Assembly: GCA_900175165.2 (NCBI GenBank)
Contig: FWWN02000451.1
Location: 62,001-126,000 of the forward strand
Direction of reading: 5' to 3'
Length of the DNA stretch: 64,000 bases
Source: Rhizomucor pusillus
Lineage: Eukaryota > Mucoromycota > Mucoromycetes > Mucorales > Lichtheimiaceae
Under the pieces are notes generated by a model. It saw nothing but the letters and a program-made list of their open reading frames with translations, made no database searches and was not told where the DNA came from. Made by a program: the position numbers and the translations under genes. Positions 10,544 through 24,199 of the stretch are shown piece after piece (position 1 is the first letter of the stretch; each line of letters starts with the position of its first letter).

Positions 10544-12066
10544 TTAAAGCATGCCTGAATCACGGAGAGCGTTTTGAAGTAAAGTCTCCTTGACAGCAGC
10601 AAAGACAAATCGTATCTATGGTAAGAAGAGTCAGTGCTCGATTCTAGATAACGTATGATCAAGGAAAGACTTGCATTAGATGTATTAGTTGCTTGTGTCA
10701 AGCTAAACGGAAATGAGAGGTACCGCCATTAGAATGCTTTCAGGGGCAAAATGAGACATACTTACTGCGGATAAATGTTTAGTTTTGCTCGATTTGTTTG
10801 CAAAAATCGCCACAGAATATATTTTGCTGCCTTGTTAGCATCTTTTCCTCCTATTTAAAATATCAATCGTTTAACCCTGCAAAACTTGTTTTACCGCTTT
10901 ACCTCCATAGTCAGGAAAGAACTTGCCTAAAGGGACGCGGACTACTTTTGTCTTGAAGAGGTCTACTTTGTTTAGAAATAGCATAATAGATGTATGTAGG
11001 AACCAACGACTGTTGACAATGGATTCAAAAAGCGATAAGCTCTCAAGCATACGATTCTATTAATGGAATAAGGAGCCAATTAGCAAGCTTTCTACATTAT
11101 GATGAAAAATAACAGACCTGCCGAGATTCTTCTAGGAGTACTTGGTCGTATTCACTCAGCGCTACACAGAAGATGATGGATGCGACAGAATCAAAACAAT
11201 GTATCCATTTTCTGCGCTCTGATCTCTGGCCTCCGACATCAAACATGCTGGATTGTCCGTCTCTATGTTAGCAATTTGACATATCTCCTTTTGACCCTCG
11301 TTTTTACTTGCTGGATGCCAAGATCTCCGAGCTGGAACCGTATCTCCGTAATTCCTGTCGATTTGAGACGTGCTCTCAAAACGTCCTGTTCTGTTGGGAC
11401 ATAATTTGGGTCGCCAATGCGCCGGATTTCTGCAAAAAAACTAAACAAATAAGAATTAAATACGAAACGGATGCTATCTGTGTATATAAAAGGTCGTTTG
11501 CAACATACTATGGGGCGGAGTCCATCAGATAAAACTCATGCCGCCGTTCTTCGACGCAAAGATTGACAGTCGCGTCGGCCCACAAAGACGCAATGGCGTC
11601 TACAATTTCTGGATCGAGCTCGAATTTCGGGTCCCCGGACACTTGGTAATCAAGCAGACGTTGCACGTTCATCGCGTTCTCGGGCAGCTCAAAATCTAGG
11701 TTGAAATCGAGCACGGCTTGTACGATAGCCTGCGCGGATTCAACAATATTGCGATAGACAATGATTCTCCATGAAAACAACTCCTGTTGCGAATATCCGT
11801 TCTGGTTGATGATCTTCATTTGCTTTAGTATAGTGGATTTCCCAGACTCGCCACTCCCTACAATGTATCTGTCAGTGTATGCCTCAGGCTGCAATTGATT
11901 CTAGACACGTAGGAAAGGACTGCCTGCATAATAGAAATCCGTACTGACCTAGAAGTAGAATCTTATATTCTTTTTCGCGACGTCCACGATCGCGTTCAAG
12001 CTGTTTGTCGATCTCGTTGCTCCGCTGAGCATTAGATGTGTCTTCTTCTGTGTGACACAACCCCAT
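10544..12066 (-). CDS. Heterotrimeric G-protein alpha subunit
   Basis: The eight exons are 12066-11949, 11857-11509, 11440-11312, 11247-11118, 11056-10903, 10850-10766, 10702-10675 and 10615-10544. They give exactly 354 residues, the usual fungal G-alpha length. It begins MGLC (myristoylation Gly, palmitoylation Cys). The GTPase boxes are complete: [23 protein letters not shown] (switch I Arg and Thr), [13 protein letters not shown] (switch II with the catalytic Gln), FLNKVDLF and TQATNTSN. The C-terminus ALRDSGML is the receptor-contact tail; it lacks the Cys ADP-ribosylated by pertussis toxin. Introns 3 and 7 use GCAAGT donors in place of GT; only this splicing restores the conserved GDLxxxMFDVGG and TSNIRFVF stretches in phase. 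Confidence 0.96.
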
Positions 12067-13131
12067 ACTAATATATCGCGAGAAATGTATATTTAGTTTG
12101 GGATTCGCCGAAAATGCCAAATACGTCATTACCTTTGCAGACGAAAGACATGAGGCAAGTAGACTTGGAGTAACTTTGACTTTACGATATTCATCTTGTA
12201 AATAGCATGGAAATAATTCGAAAAGAGTGGAAGGAAAAGAAAAGGAAACGGAAAAAGTAGAAGCAAGGATGGTAAAGATAGAGAAAGAGAGAAGAGAAAA
12301 GAGAGGGAGTCACAGACAACCGGCTACTTTTACATCCTACTTCATGCGTATAGAACAAGGTGAAGCAATACATCTCCCCGTGCGTGCTGCCTTGTTACTT
12401 TTTGAGGCAGCTGGTGTAGTCATTGCTTGCACAGGGAGCAAGACCCTGAATACAACCCTATTCACGTCTCCCATATTTTACCCTTTCGCTGTCTGCGACT
12501 TTATTGTTTTCTGGGGTTGATCGTCACCGCTTGCCTGACTCTGCTAGGACTGGAAAAGGTCTGCAGCTCCTTTCCACACGCACACAATATGCAGATGCCC
12601 ACGCTTTTGTATCCTCTTTTTTCTCCTTTCTAGAGCACAGGCATACATATACCCAGCAAATTCAAGTAATCGCTCCATTGAAGAATGCACGAGCCGAGAA
12701 CTTGCTCCTATATGTAGTTGCCAGAGCTATCAACGAATGTAAATTATTAGACATCGATGATGTAAACACGTCGTGATACTTTGCTTGGACGGAAAAAATT
12801 AGCATTGTTGGCAGACATTAGATAATGAAGGTAGTAAGCCGTGATTTAAACACTACTAGCAGCTATTTCCTTTCACATTGCGTTATCCACCACGAGCAAA
12901 CTCCTGTCTTCATATCGATCATCACAAAACATTTGCTGCACAAGGATTTTACCGTGCGGACATGTATGACCCCAAAGAGGAGAAATGATGAAACATGTTC
13001 AAACGTAGCCTTTCTTGATATGCTCAGGAAACCAAGTCCTGCATATTTCGTGCAACAAATATTTCTGTTGCGTCCAGTGGAGGAAATCAAGTAAAAATAT
13101 TCTGCAGCGACAATTCTGCACCATCTTATTA
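12067..13131. other. Intergenic, with a purine-rich tract
   Basis: From about 12227 to 12312 the plus strand is almost pure purine (pyrimidine-rich on the G-alpha sense strand). Such tracts are common in fungal promoters and leaders. No convincing coding frame is present. Confidence 0.4.
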
Positions 13132-13870
13132 CCCCGGCGACTATATCTGGAATTCAAAGATTAAGCTCAGATTCAAAAATACTATTCAACAAAGCTTCAT
13201 GCTTACCGCCGTCTCCGAGGCGCACGGGCGCAGGGCCCTACCCAGTTGACGGGGATGGATATTCAGCTTTAGTTGCCTTGATGATCCGATGAAGGGCTTC
13301 GGACGTTGGCCATGTTCAAGCATGGATGCTGGAGCTTGTGAGTATGCGGCTACACCGACGCGATGAAATGCATTTTGCACACAGATAGTGACACATTTGA
13401 TGTCTTGGTTGCCATCCTTATCTAACGTAGCATGGCCGGCATAACTGCCAACCTTCTTCTTTTCTCGATGCAAGCCCAGGATCATTTCCGTTTCCAATAC
13501 ATCACTTATTTTTTGGACGTTGGCATGGGCTGCGGGCATCATTGCTGCTCCAATGCGTTGCCTTTCATTGGGGTCGTCGGGAAGCGTCTGTGTCTTCCTA
13601 ACCAGCTCTCCGCGTTTTTCTCTCACTAATCGACGCTGATCCTTACCCAGGGATTTGTAGACTTCTTGCAGTCGAGGTTTGTTAACACTGAGGAACCTGT
13701 CAAGTCAAGCAAGACCCCAACGCTCTATGCATAGCGATAATAAGGAATAAACCTTTAAATGGCAGTGGTCATACCCAGGTCCTCGCCTGCCGTGTCTTTG
13801 AAGACTGTACTCAAAAATACCGCCAAAGGGAAACTTGCTTCGACTTCGGAAGAAAGGTGCTGGTCATGAC
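13132..13870 (-). CDS. Unrecognised protein, 5' end uncertain
   Basis: A main exon begins after a CAG acceptor (first base 13696) and stays open to a stop at 13186. A GTAAGC donor near its end could instead splice to a short last exon (ending SPG, stop near 13132). The peptide is basic and helical at first (NKPRLQEVYKSLGKDQRR), then contains RIGAAMMPAAHANVQKISDV and GQRPKPFIGSS. I recognise no family; the basic helical start mildly recalls an HMG-like segment. The upstream exon (about 13720-13870) has two competing frames. The best-phased option needs a 34-nt intron with a GCAAGT donor, which is suspiciously short. It is divergent from QCR9. Confidence 0.45.
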
Positions 13871-14098
13871 GCAGAAGCTAATGCTGTACAACTGCGATGG
13901 TCAAGATCCAGGTTAAAGGGATTGGAGAGTAACGCTCTTCTGGCTTTTTAAGCCAGCGCTCGCACCTTGTAAGCTGTACTGATTCCGATATGGCGTTTGG
14001 TGCCGGTCTTTCAAACTTGAGATTTCGAAGTCACAATGCGTCCTTGCATTTTCGCTTTCCCGTCAACAGTTAAGCACTCTCTCCATCGTACGACAGCC

Positions 14099-14362
14099 AT
14101 GCCCGCCGCCGCTGCTTCATCTGGTATCTCTCGTGTTCTTTACAACACCTTTTTCAAGAAGAACTCCGTGTTTGTTACCTCGATTTTCGCCTCGGCTGTT
14201 GTCTTCGAAGTCGCTTTCGACAACGTAACTGACAAGATTTGGGACGATCTTAACAAGGGTGTAAGTAACTAGCATTTAACCTACAGTATGCAAACCCTTA
14301 ATGGAGCTTCTCGAACGATATAGAAACAATGGAAGGACATCAAGCACAAGTACGAGCAATAA
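14099..14362 (+). CDS. QCR9: Ubiquinol-cytochrome c reductase subunit 9
   Basis: The exons are 14099-14260 and 14324-14362; 66 residues. The match is over the whole length: SRVLYNTFFKKNSVFVTSIF (start of the membrane helix), then FEVAFDNVTDKIWD and NKGKQWKDIKHKYEQ. Qcr9 is a small single-span subunit of mitochondrial complex III. An in-frame ATG at 14036 would add 21 basic, Ser/Thr-containing residues. Qcr9 proteins normally lack a cleaved presequence, so I prefer 14099. The last 12 residues come from a small second exon. Confidence 0.93.
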
Positions 14363-15200
14363 ACATTCCCAAATAAAGATCTCCAACCCTGTTAGGTTGT
14401 GCATATCAAATGTTGACCACTCCATTTTTCCACTTCTCGTTCCTGTCGTGCAGCATGCATTTGAATGCTTGTAGATGGTAACGCGGGAAATACTCAGCAT
14501 TACGCTATTCTATGTTCAAACAGAAAACGATGGAAAGCTCTGTTGTAATATGTTGGGGATTTGGGATAATCAAACAGCTGGAGCGGACGAATTTGGTTAT
14601 TTTGCGAGTTCGTTTGGCATTCGCTATTATTCCAGACTTTAGTTCTCTGCGGTCTGTGATCTGCAATGGGACTTGTCACTATCAAGTTTCGAGTTCCACA
14701 AAGCGAGCCACATTGCATGTAAGCAGATGTTTTGGCTATCTTGAATGTTGGATAGTGGCAAGAACACGCAGATATCACATATGCTTGATCCGGTCACGGT
14801 GGGACCTATTTTTGCGCTAGTTGCAACATACACAACCGCGAGTGCATCACTTCGGCTGGGAGCAGTTTGCTTCGTTGGTTAAGCTAGAATTTACTTAAAA
14901 TACAATTTTGCCATGATTGTTGCGGCTGCGGCAAAGGGTGACCATGCAAGATGCTCCCTTTGCAACATAGAATGCGCATCTGGACATTAAAGGCAAAGAA
15001 AGATTCTCGCAGGTTTTTCCATGGCTGTTCCTATGTTCCGAGAATCGGGAACCAACTATTGGGTGGTACACACGCAATTTCTTTTCCTTTTTTTCTCCCT
15101 CTTCCTCTCTGTATCTTAACCTTTTTTTTCTTCTCTTTTTTTTTTCCTTTCCTTTGTCTTTTATTTTTTTCTTGAGCTCTCTCTGCGATCTGGTATTTAG
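14363..15200. other. Intergenic; pyrimidine-rich leader before the HSF gene
   Basis: There is no supported gene. From about 15080 to 15180 the plus strand is a long T/C-rich tract immediately upstream of the HSF start codon, typical of fungal promoter/leader sequence. Confidence 0.45.
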
Positions 15201-16628
15201 ATGATGGATTTGGCGAACACCGAACTGTTCGAAACGAGTGCGAAACAGAATGCATCGCGAAGGAAGACATTACCGGCGTTTATAAGAAAACTGTGGATGT
15301 AAATCTCACTTAACAGCTGGATACCTACTAGAACATTCTAAAAATGCAGACGAATTCTTTAGAATCTTTATGGATTCCGATGATTCGAATCTTGCTTACT
15401 GGTCAAACGATGGTCGTGTTATTTGCATTCCAAACGCAACGCAGTTCTCATCCAATGTCTTACCAAGACATTTTAAGCACAACAACTGGCCAAGTTTTGT
15501 CCGTCAGTTGAATCGTACGTCGTCCAAGGTGCTCAGGATGGGGAGGATAATAGAGAATCAATTGGGGGAGCTGCTGGCTGGGGGAGGGAGGGGCGTGCAG
15601 AGGAGAAACTTGATAAAAAAGAGATATCTGTCATCTTTTGACATGGAATGCTGCCTCTAATTGGATTGCGTAGTCTACGGATTCCGGAAAGTATGTGAGA
15701 CGAGCATCGATTCATGCAGATCGCGTTCAGACCAGGAGTGGCAATTTAAGCACGATTACTTTCAAAGAGGTGCGCCTCACCTCTTGACGAATATAGAGCG
15801 AAGGGTGCCTGGATACAACAGAGCACCCATGTGCGAACCCTTACAAAGCACTGAAGCGCAAGACATCGCTTCTGCAAATGCTCCTGAAGCCGATCCAGAT
15901 ACTGCTAGTAATTCTCAATGGTCTTCTGACAGTATGCAGCGGATCGAATCAATGGTAAGGTCCTTGGAACACAAGAGCATGGAGCTATACAATCAAGTCG
16001 GACAGATGCGAACGATGTACATGCACCAAACCCAGGTAAATAACACAGCACTCCGTTGTCGCAGAGTTGCACAAGATTGTTGACAATGGAACCGTCCCAT
16101 GGATTTATTAGACCTTGGTGGACCTGATAGAAAAGATGGAGGAAAGCTTTACGAGTAAGATGAGAAGATAAGACTATTAAAAGCATGTCTAAGCTCTAAT
16201 CATTCGAGCAGGTCTAGAGACATCTATCCCCACCATGTCGGGATCTCGGAATATTCCTATTGCTGGTACTACACATGATTACTTACGACGTATGGCCGAT
16301 CTAATAACTTTGTTTGTAATTTCCAGCCAACAATGCTATCCTATCCTCACAAAGCACGACAGAAGATGATCATCCGACTCATCAGCAATGCCAGGGGCGA
16401 TGCTGCGATGACCAGGTGGTAGATGCACATACTCAGGAAATGCCTTTCTTGGCATCGAAAAATTCCTTTCCAAATAGAGCCCATGCGCGTGATGATCTGC
16501 CTCCTGCCTTTTTGACTCCAGACGGTCGATCCATCATTTTAGTGACAGGGGAACAGAATAATCAACATCGTCGCGATCATCATCAACTGCTTTCCCTCAA
16601 CGAACCTCCGCCCTCATCATGTGTATAA
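15201..16628 (+). CDS. Heat-shock-factor-type transcription regulator
   Basis: The six exons are 15201-15298, 15363-15514, 15674-16035, 16112-16154, 16212-16265 and 16327-16628; 336 residues. The N-terminal winged-helix domain reads LPAFIRKLW, then [40 protein letters not shown] and a shorter wing than usual, ending in WQFKHDYFQRG. A heptad-like stretch (MQRIESMVRSLEHKSMELYNQ region and TLVDLIEKMEES) is the likely oligomerisation coiled coil. The C-terminal half is polar and disordered. Such proteins bind nGAAn arrays and activate stress genes in the nucleus. Skn7/Sfl1/HSF subtypes are not separable here, but no receiver domain is present. Intron 2 (158 nt) is long for this window. Confidence 0.88.
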
Positions 16629-16831
16629 TAAGCACAAATAATAGCTGCAATAATAATAATAAAATGATACCCGTTCTCCTCTATATAAACCACTGCACAG
16701 CCGGGGAAAATCTGTGCGATTTTCAGAATCAGACAATAGCAAAACGCTCTCACACGGAACGCACAAGAAAGCAGCAGTTGGAACCACGCACACCGTCTAC
16801 TATCCCTTGCCTCCTTAAGCCCTAAGCCCTG

Positions 16832-18248
16832 ATGGACAGTGAAGGCGGCTCATTGGTGGACAGGCCCCTCTTCCATTCCATGCTCCCCGCAGCTATTTAC
16901 CGTCCTATTGTTATATTCTGCATCGGTTTGTGGGGATGGGGTCTCAATCTGTACCTTTTGCACAAGATGCATATTGACACTCCCACATTGCTGCAGTTCC
17001 ACACTGCAGAACCACCATTTCGATCCATCTTCTCCATTGCGACCATACTCACCATCCTCGTCCTAAGTAACATGTGGTTGTTCTGGGCAACCTCGCGATC
17101 CGTAACGTGGTTACCTGTGCTTTGCTACGCTACCGCGCTCGGCACGCTGCTGTGGCCTGGCAAAGGGTTGTATAAGAAAGAGCGCGAGAAGTTTTTACGG
17201 TAAGAATATGTCTTATCCAGTCTATGCACCTGTGAGAGAAGAGGATCTAACAAGGCGTCGTTCTTCCCCACCCTGTAGATTATTAAAACGCCTGTTTTCA
17301 ATATTTGCGAGCGTGTACTTTGCAGATATCATCATGGCCGATATCCTAACCAGTTTCTCCAACGTGTTTGGTGATCTGTTTACGACAGGCTGCTCTGCAA
17401 TATTCCTGGGCCGTTCTTGCCAACGCGACATCCTTGTGCCGCTATTGATCAGTATACCATACCTTATCCGACTGCGACAATGTCTTTTTGAATACTTTGA
17501 ATCCGGCGGAGAGTGCAAACGACATTTATTTAATGCTTTGAAATACACGTCGGCATTCCCGGTCATAATCATATCCGCTACACAAAAGAAGGCGGATCAG
17601 ATTATTGCCGCAACTGGCTCAGTCCCTAGCAGTTGGTGGATCAGCGACACGCGGTTGTTTCAATTATGGTATGAATTAATGGTCTAATATGCCGAACCGA
17701 TTTGGAAGAATATGCGTGTTAACTTGTGAGTCAGGATCTTTTTCGTATTGATTAATTCCATGTACTCGTTCTGGTGGGATATCGCAATGGATTGGTCACT
17801 TATCAATATAACCATGACCCCAAGCATACACCATCGGCACCATCATTATCATCAGCAACAGCAACAGCACCAGCAACCGCCTCTTTCTACGAACACGCCT
17901 TTAATTCGCTTTCGCAAGGAGCTGCATTTCAACGACCCAATATGGTACTACGGTGCGATGATCATTGATTTCCTGTTACGAACAACTTGGAGCTTGAAGC
18001 TCAGTTCGCATCTTTACGTTAAACGCTTAGAAGGAAGCATATTTGTCATGGAGCTCCTTGAAGTCATTAGACGATGGGTCTGGGTCATTTTCCGGCTGGA
18101 AAGCGAATGGGTGAAGCGGGCACATGCAACGTTGCCGAGCTCAAATCATCCAGTTGATTCATCCGACATGTTTCACATGGAAACGCTCAACGGATCCCCC
18201 TCAAAGTTAATGACTATTAGAGAAGAAGAGGAAGACCTGCGATCATAG
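16832..18248 (+). CDS. EXS-domain membrane protein (Erd1-like)
   Basis: The three exons are 16832-17199, 17255-17668 and 17735-18248; 431 residues. There are several membrane helices and the EXS signature: FADIIMADILTSFSNVFGDL, IPYLIRLRQCLFEYF, then NALKYTSAFPVII, YSFWWDIAMDWSL and a C-terminal RRWVWVIFRLESEW. The N-terminal SPX domain of XPR1/Pho90-type proteins is missing, so the closest functional analogue is yeast Erd1 (Golgi, phosphate recycling and retention of ER/Golgi proteins). A His/Gln-rich low-complexity insert (about 17830-17880) sits in the last loop, probably a species-specific expansion. Confidence 0.88.
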
Positions 18249-18555
18249 ACCATTGTTTTCTTTTTTTTTTTCTTATGCATATTCTTCAACAACACCATAC
18301 TGTCAATCCCCCCATTAATTACAAACACGCACAAACCATCTAATCCAAGTACACATACCGAAATGTAATAGTTCTCTGTTCTTTATTATTTTACATACCC
18401 TCGAATGACAAGTTGCTAAGCGGGTTTACATGATGGCAATGGGAAAAATGAAGACATTTTTAGGGAGGTTTTGCGTAATTTTTTGTCGTTTTCTGATTTG
18501 TACACAAAAGGCAAAACAGTTTCTTGTTTTCCTCTTCATCCAAAGATCACAGCAC
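18249..18555. other. Convergent 3' regions
   Basis: About 300 bases lie between the stop codons of two convergent genes. The stretch holds AT-rich 3' sequences and poly-T runs, and no coding sequence. Confidence 0.4.
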
Positions 18556-21265
18556 TTAGAACTGGAGACCAAGTTCAGGGACGTAACCGACCTTTTCAAA
18601 GTGAGCAATGACGGCTTGAGCCTTGGCAACAGCAGCCTCAGCAGTGATGTTGAACTTTTTGTACAACTGAGGAGCAGGACCAGAGGCACCAAAAGTGGTC
18701 ATACCAACTTGAGCGTGAGAGTAGCGCTCCCAACCATAAGTACCAAGTGCTTCAATGGAGACGACAGGGATGCCAGCAGGGAAGACAGACTTGCGGTATT
18801 CTTCGGGCTGTTCGTCGAAGAGCTCGCTGCAGGGCATGGAGACAACGCGGGCAGGAACACCTTGGCCAGCAAGGATCTTGGCGGCCTCAACTGCGAGGGA
18901 AACTTCAGAGCCAGTGGCAACAAAGATGACCTTTGCATTCTGGGCATCCTGGAGGACGTAGGCACCCTTGGCAACAGCCTCGATGGAAGAGCCCTCGAGC
19001 TGAGGAAGGTTCTGACGGGAGAGGGCGACAACGGAGGGACGATGCTGGTTTTCAAGAGCAACAAGGTAGGTACCAGAGACTTCATTACCATCAGCAGGAC
19101 GGAAAGTCAACATGTTGGGAGTGCCACGGGTGATGGCAAGGGTTTCAATAGGCTGGTGAGTAGGACCGTCTTCACCGAGACCAATAGAGTCGTGGGTCAT
19201 AACATAGATGACACGGAGATGGGACAAGGCAGACAAACGGGCGGCACCCCAACCATAGCTATACAGTAATTGCGGTTTAGCATAAATACCGTCATTATAA
19301 TCCAAAATCCATCCATTCAAGAGCTATACTCACGTCAAGAAGTTCAAGAAGGTACCGCCGAAAGGAATGATACCGCCGTAGGCGGCCAAACCGTTCATGA
19401 TAGCAAACATGGCATGTTCACGGACACCATAGCGGAAGTAGCGACCGCTGTAGTCACCAAGGCCGGTGGAAGGCTAATCAATCACGTTGGATCGCGTCAG
19501 TTAAACTCAAGCTCAACAGGTCGCGTTCCAGCTATTCGGCACTTACATGTTGAAAGTCGACAGCCTTCTTCCAGCGGGTCAAGTTGGATCCAGTCAAGTC
19601 AGCGGAACCGCCCAACAAGTCGGGGATGACATCAGCGAGAGCAGTGAGGACGCCCTCGGACAACTTGCGGGTAGCAACAGCGGCATCAGAGGGAGTGAAG
19701 CGAGGAAGAGCTTCCTTCCAGCCATCAGGCAAACCTCCAGAGAAGCGACGCTTGATCTCAGCAGCCTCCTTGGGGTATTCTTGGCCGTACTTTTCGAACA
19801 AGGCGTTCCACTCGGCTTCAGCCTTGGCGCCGTGAGCAGCGCGAGCAGCATACAAGTCGTAAACCTTGGTTTGAACAAAGTTAGAATGTTTAGAAACGCA
19901 TCGAACACTCTGTTAACTGCACTAACCTCTTTGGAAACGACATACTTTTCTTCGGGGTTAAAACCGAACTTTTCCTTGACTTGCTTGATGTCATCCACTA
20001 ACAAACAAGGTAAGTTTACCAGATAAACTCAAGATATTACATGTGATTCCTACCAGAAAGGGGAGCACCGTGGACCTTCTCTTCGCCCTGAAGCAAAGAG
20101 CCATAACCTGCAATCAAGCATCAATCAGAAAACTCCGAAATATACCAATAGATATGACGCCATTGGAGTTCTGGTCCCTTAGGTTCGAACCCCACGCTAG
20201 GCGTTCCTGATTCAGAGTGATAGTGACAACTTACCAATGGTAGTCTTGACCTTGATGATAGAGGGCTTGTCGGTCACAGCCTTGGCCTTGTTGATAGCAT
20301 CCTCAAGGGCAGCAATGTCGTTGTCACCGTCGGCGACAGACAAGGTGTGCCAGCCGTAGGATTCGAAGCGCTGCAAGACATCTTCTGTGAAGGAGACAGC
20401 AGTGTCACCATCGATAGTGATATTGTTGTCATCATAGAGAGCAATAAGCTTTCCAAGCTTCCAGTGACTATATCAGGAAACTGTTAGCCAAAAAAGTCTA
20501 TTTGAAACACAGCGACACGGGTGCTTTGCTTACCCTGCAAGAGAAACAGCTTCAGCGGCAACACCTTCCTGAAGACAGCCGTCACCAAGGATGACGTAGG
20601 TGTGGTTGTTGAAGAGCTCGTAGCCGGGACGGTTGTAGGTGGCGGCAAAGTGAGCCTCAGCAGCGGCGAGACCAACGGCGTTGGAGATACCTGGAATTTT
20701 ATTAGAGTTTAGTCTTCGTTGTCTAGTTCCTTGTCAAGTTTAATCTTAATGCAAACTCACCTTGGCCGAGGGGACCGGTGGTTACTTCAATGCCAGGAGT
20801 GTCGTGGGACTCAGGGTGACCGGGAGTCCTATCAAGATTATCAATATCGAGTTGTTCTCGAGCATACATGCTTATCAGTGTATGAAAACTTACTTGCTGC
20901 CGACTTGACGGAACTGCTTGAGATCGTCCATGGAGACGTCGTAGCCCAAGAGGTGGAGATAGATGTACTGAAGAGCACAGCCGTGACCGTTGGAGAGAAC
21001 GAAGCGATCACGGTTGATGAACTTGGGGTTCTTTGGGTTGCCAGTGATGAACTTGTTGAACAGGACGTGGGCCATAGGAGCGCAACCCATAGGAGCACCT
21101 ACACAAATTGTCGGGCAGCACCGTTAGACGCGCATCCTTTACCCCAACAAAATAACAAAGCCTCTCCATCTGCATACCAGGGTGACCAGAGTTGGCGCCA
21201 CGGACGACATCGGCGGCGAGAACGCGGACGGTGTTGATAGCTTGCTGCTCGATAGACTGGACCAT
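18556..21265 (-). CDS. TKL1: Transketolase
   Basis: About eleven exons run from the ATG at 21265 to the stop at 18556. The thiamine-diphosphate region reads [21 protein letters not shown], then [18 protein letters not shown] and [10 protein letters not shown] (GDG motif of ThDP binding). The pyrimidine-binding part has [11 protein letters not shown] and [16 protein letters not shown] (the conserved transketolase motif). The C-terminal domain ends [11 protein letters not shown]. The enzyme transfers two-carbon units between sugar phosphates in the non-oxidative pentose phosphate pathway, in the cytosol. The coding exons are G/C-biased compared with flanks, as expected for a highly expressed gene. 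One intron (about 20110-20233) holds a tRNA-like sequence. Confidence 0.97.
20170..20205. other. tRNA-like box-B sequence inside a transketolase intron
   Basis: The palindrome GGTTCGAACC (20182-20191) matches the consensus of tRNA T-arms. On the minus strand it sits in GTGGGGTTCGAACC followed by AAGGGACCA, which resembles the 3' end of a tRNA-Leu. The T stem does not pair properly and no matching 5' half is found, so it is not a functional tRNA. It may be a tRNA-derived SINE remnant or chance. Confidence 0.3.
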
Positions 21266-21569
21266 CTTTAGGAGAATAATATCGGAAAGAAAAGAGACGC
21301 GGTCAAACGTCGGCTTCTCGTATTTATATCGGCCCATATCAGGAACCGCCATCTCTTCTCCCCAGCAAATCCAGCTTTTGTCCCGAAATTGTAACTGTAG
21401 CGCCGAGGAAAAATGAGCGATTGGCTGCTGAATAAGCGCACACTCCGCTGCAATGACATTGCTGCCCTGGGGCAACTGCTGCAGAGATTATCTTTGTCCT
21501 GGCACGTTGTTTGTTATCTTTTATTAATGGACAGCTGCCGTTGAGATCTGAAAATTTTGTTTGCTATCT
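21266..21569. other. Transketolase promoter / kinase 3' region
   Basis: The 304 bases between the stop of the kinase gene and the start of transketolase (both minus) contain an AT-rich stretch. No coding frame is supported. Confidence 0.4.
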
Positions 21570-23215
<1,646 letters not shown>

Positions 23216-24199
23216 GTAGCCGTGTAATCACGTTCAGCAAGGGTATTGTTTAGGATAAGAGTTCACGAGAAAAGAGAGAGTGGGGAATTGAGCGGTTAAA
23301 CCGTTTAATGAGGCACAATGCAAAGACGTCGTGCCACCAGACCAACGTTAAGAAGAATGAGATTAAGTTTCATATAGCTCTTTGTGCCAAACGGAAGGGC
23401 AAAAGTTCAAGGAGCCGTTGGAACAAAAGAAGACTTGTCGGATCGGCTACGGCTGCAATCTTTGCAAATATCATAATATGCGACTCCGCCTCTGTTGCCC
23501 TCTTTCCCGATGAGAGCCACTACACCGTTACTTATTTGGAGTTTACAGTACTGCGTAAAAAGGGCTACATTTTTTTCTCTTCATCTTTTACAGAAATAAT
23601 GAAGAGGAATGATAGGGTAAGCTAGAACATCGAATCTTCTAAGATTGCAAACGATTGACCACCGTTGATGCACATTAAAGCATGTTTATACATACCTCTT
23701 GACCGAATTATGCACGCAGCTTCTCTGCTCTCTGGCGTCTTTCCCTGTGCTCTGTGATCTCTTGCATGCTCTATACAAGTCATCGAAAGACATGGTTGCC
23801 TCCGGATTTTCCAAGTTGTCTGCCAAAATCGTATTCATATTCTATGGCGTGTGTGCGGCAGGACAAGTATTTTTTGCTTGCAAGTGCATATCATTCTATC
23901 CAAGCAAGTCTCGTCCCTATACGTAGAAGCATCCCTCCGTCCCGGGTGGTGCCTGCTGGTGCGCCGCCCCCCGTAAAAATGTATTTTTTTTGTACATTGT
24001 CCTTTCCCTTTTGCCTGCGTCTGCCCTGCCCCCCACACGATGCGTGGTCCCCGCCAAGAGCGGGAAAACAATAAACTTGTTTCTACATTCTTTGCTCATA
24101 CATGAGTCAAATGCCGAAAACGTGACACAAAGCTGGGTTCTTCGAAATGCAAATGCGAAGTCCTCTGCAACCATCAGCCCTTTTCTTGTTCAGTCCAAC
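23216..24199. other. Intergenic region, no supported gene
   Basis: It holds the divergent promoters of the AGC kinase and the WBP2-like gene. Several open frames of 75-110 codons overlap each other on both strands around 23.7-24.1 kb, but none shows a family motif or exon structure. Confidence 0.4.

Noticed and set aside
20170..20205. Functional tRNA gene
   Set aside because: The T stem does not pair, and no anticodon or D arm is found at the right distance on either strand.
23754..24074. 106-codon plus-strand frame upstream of the WBP2-like gene
   Set aside because: It overlaps similarly long frames on both strands and has no motif; probably promoter/leader sequence.
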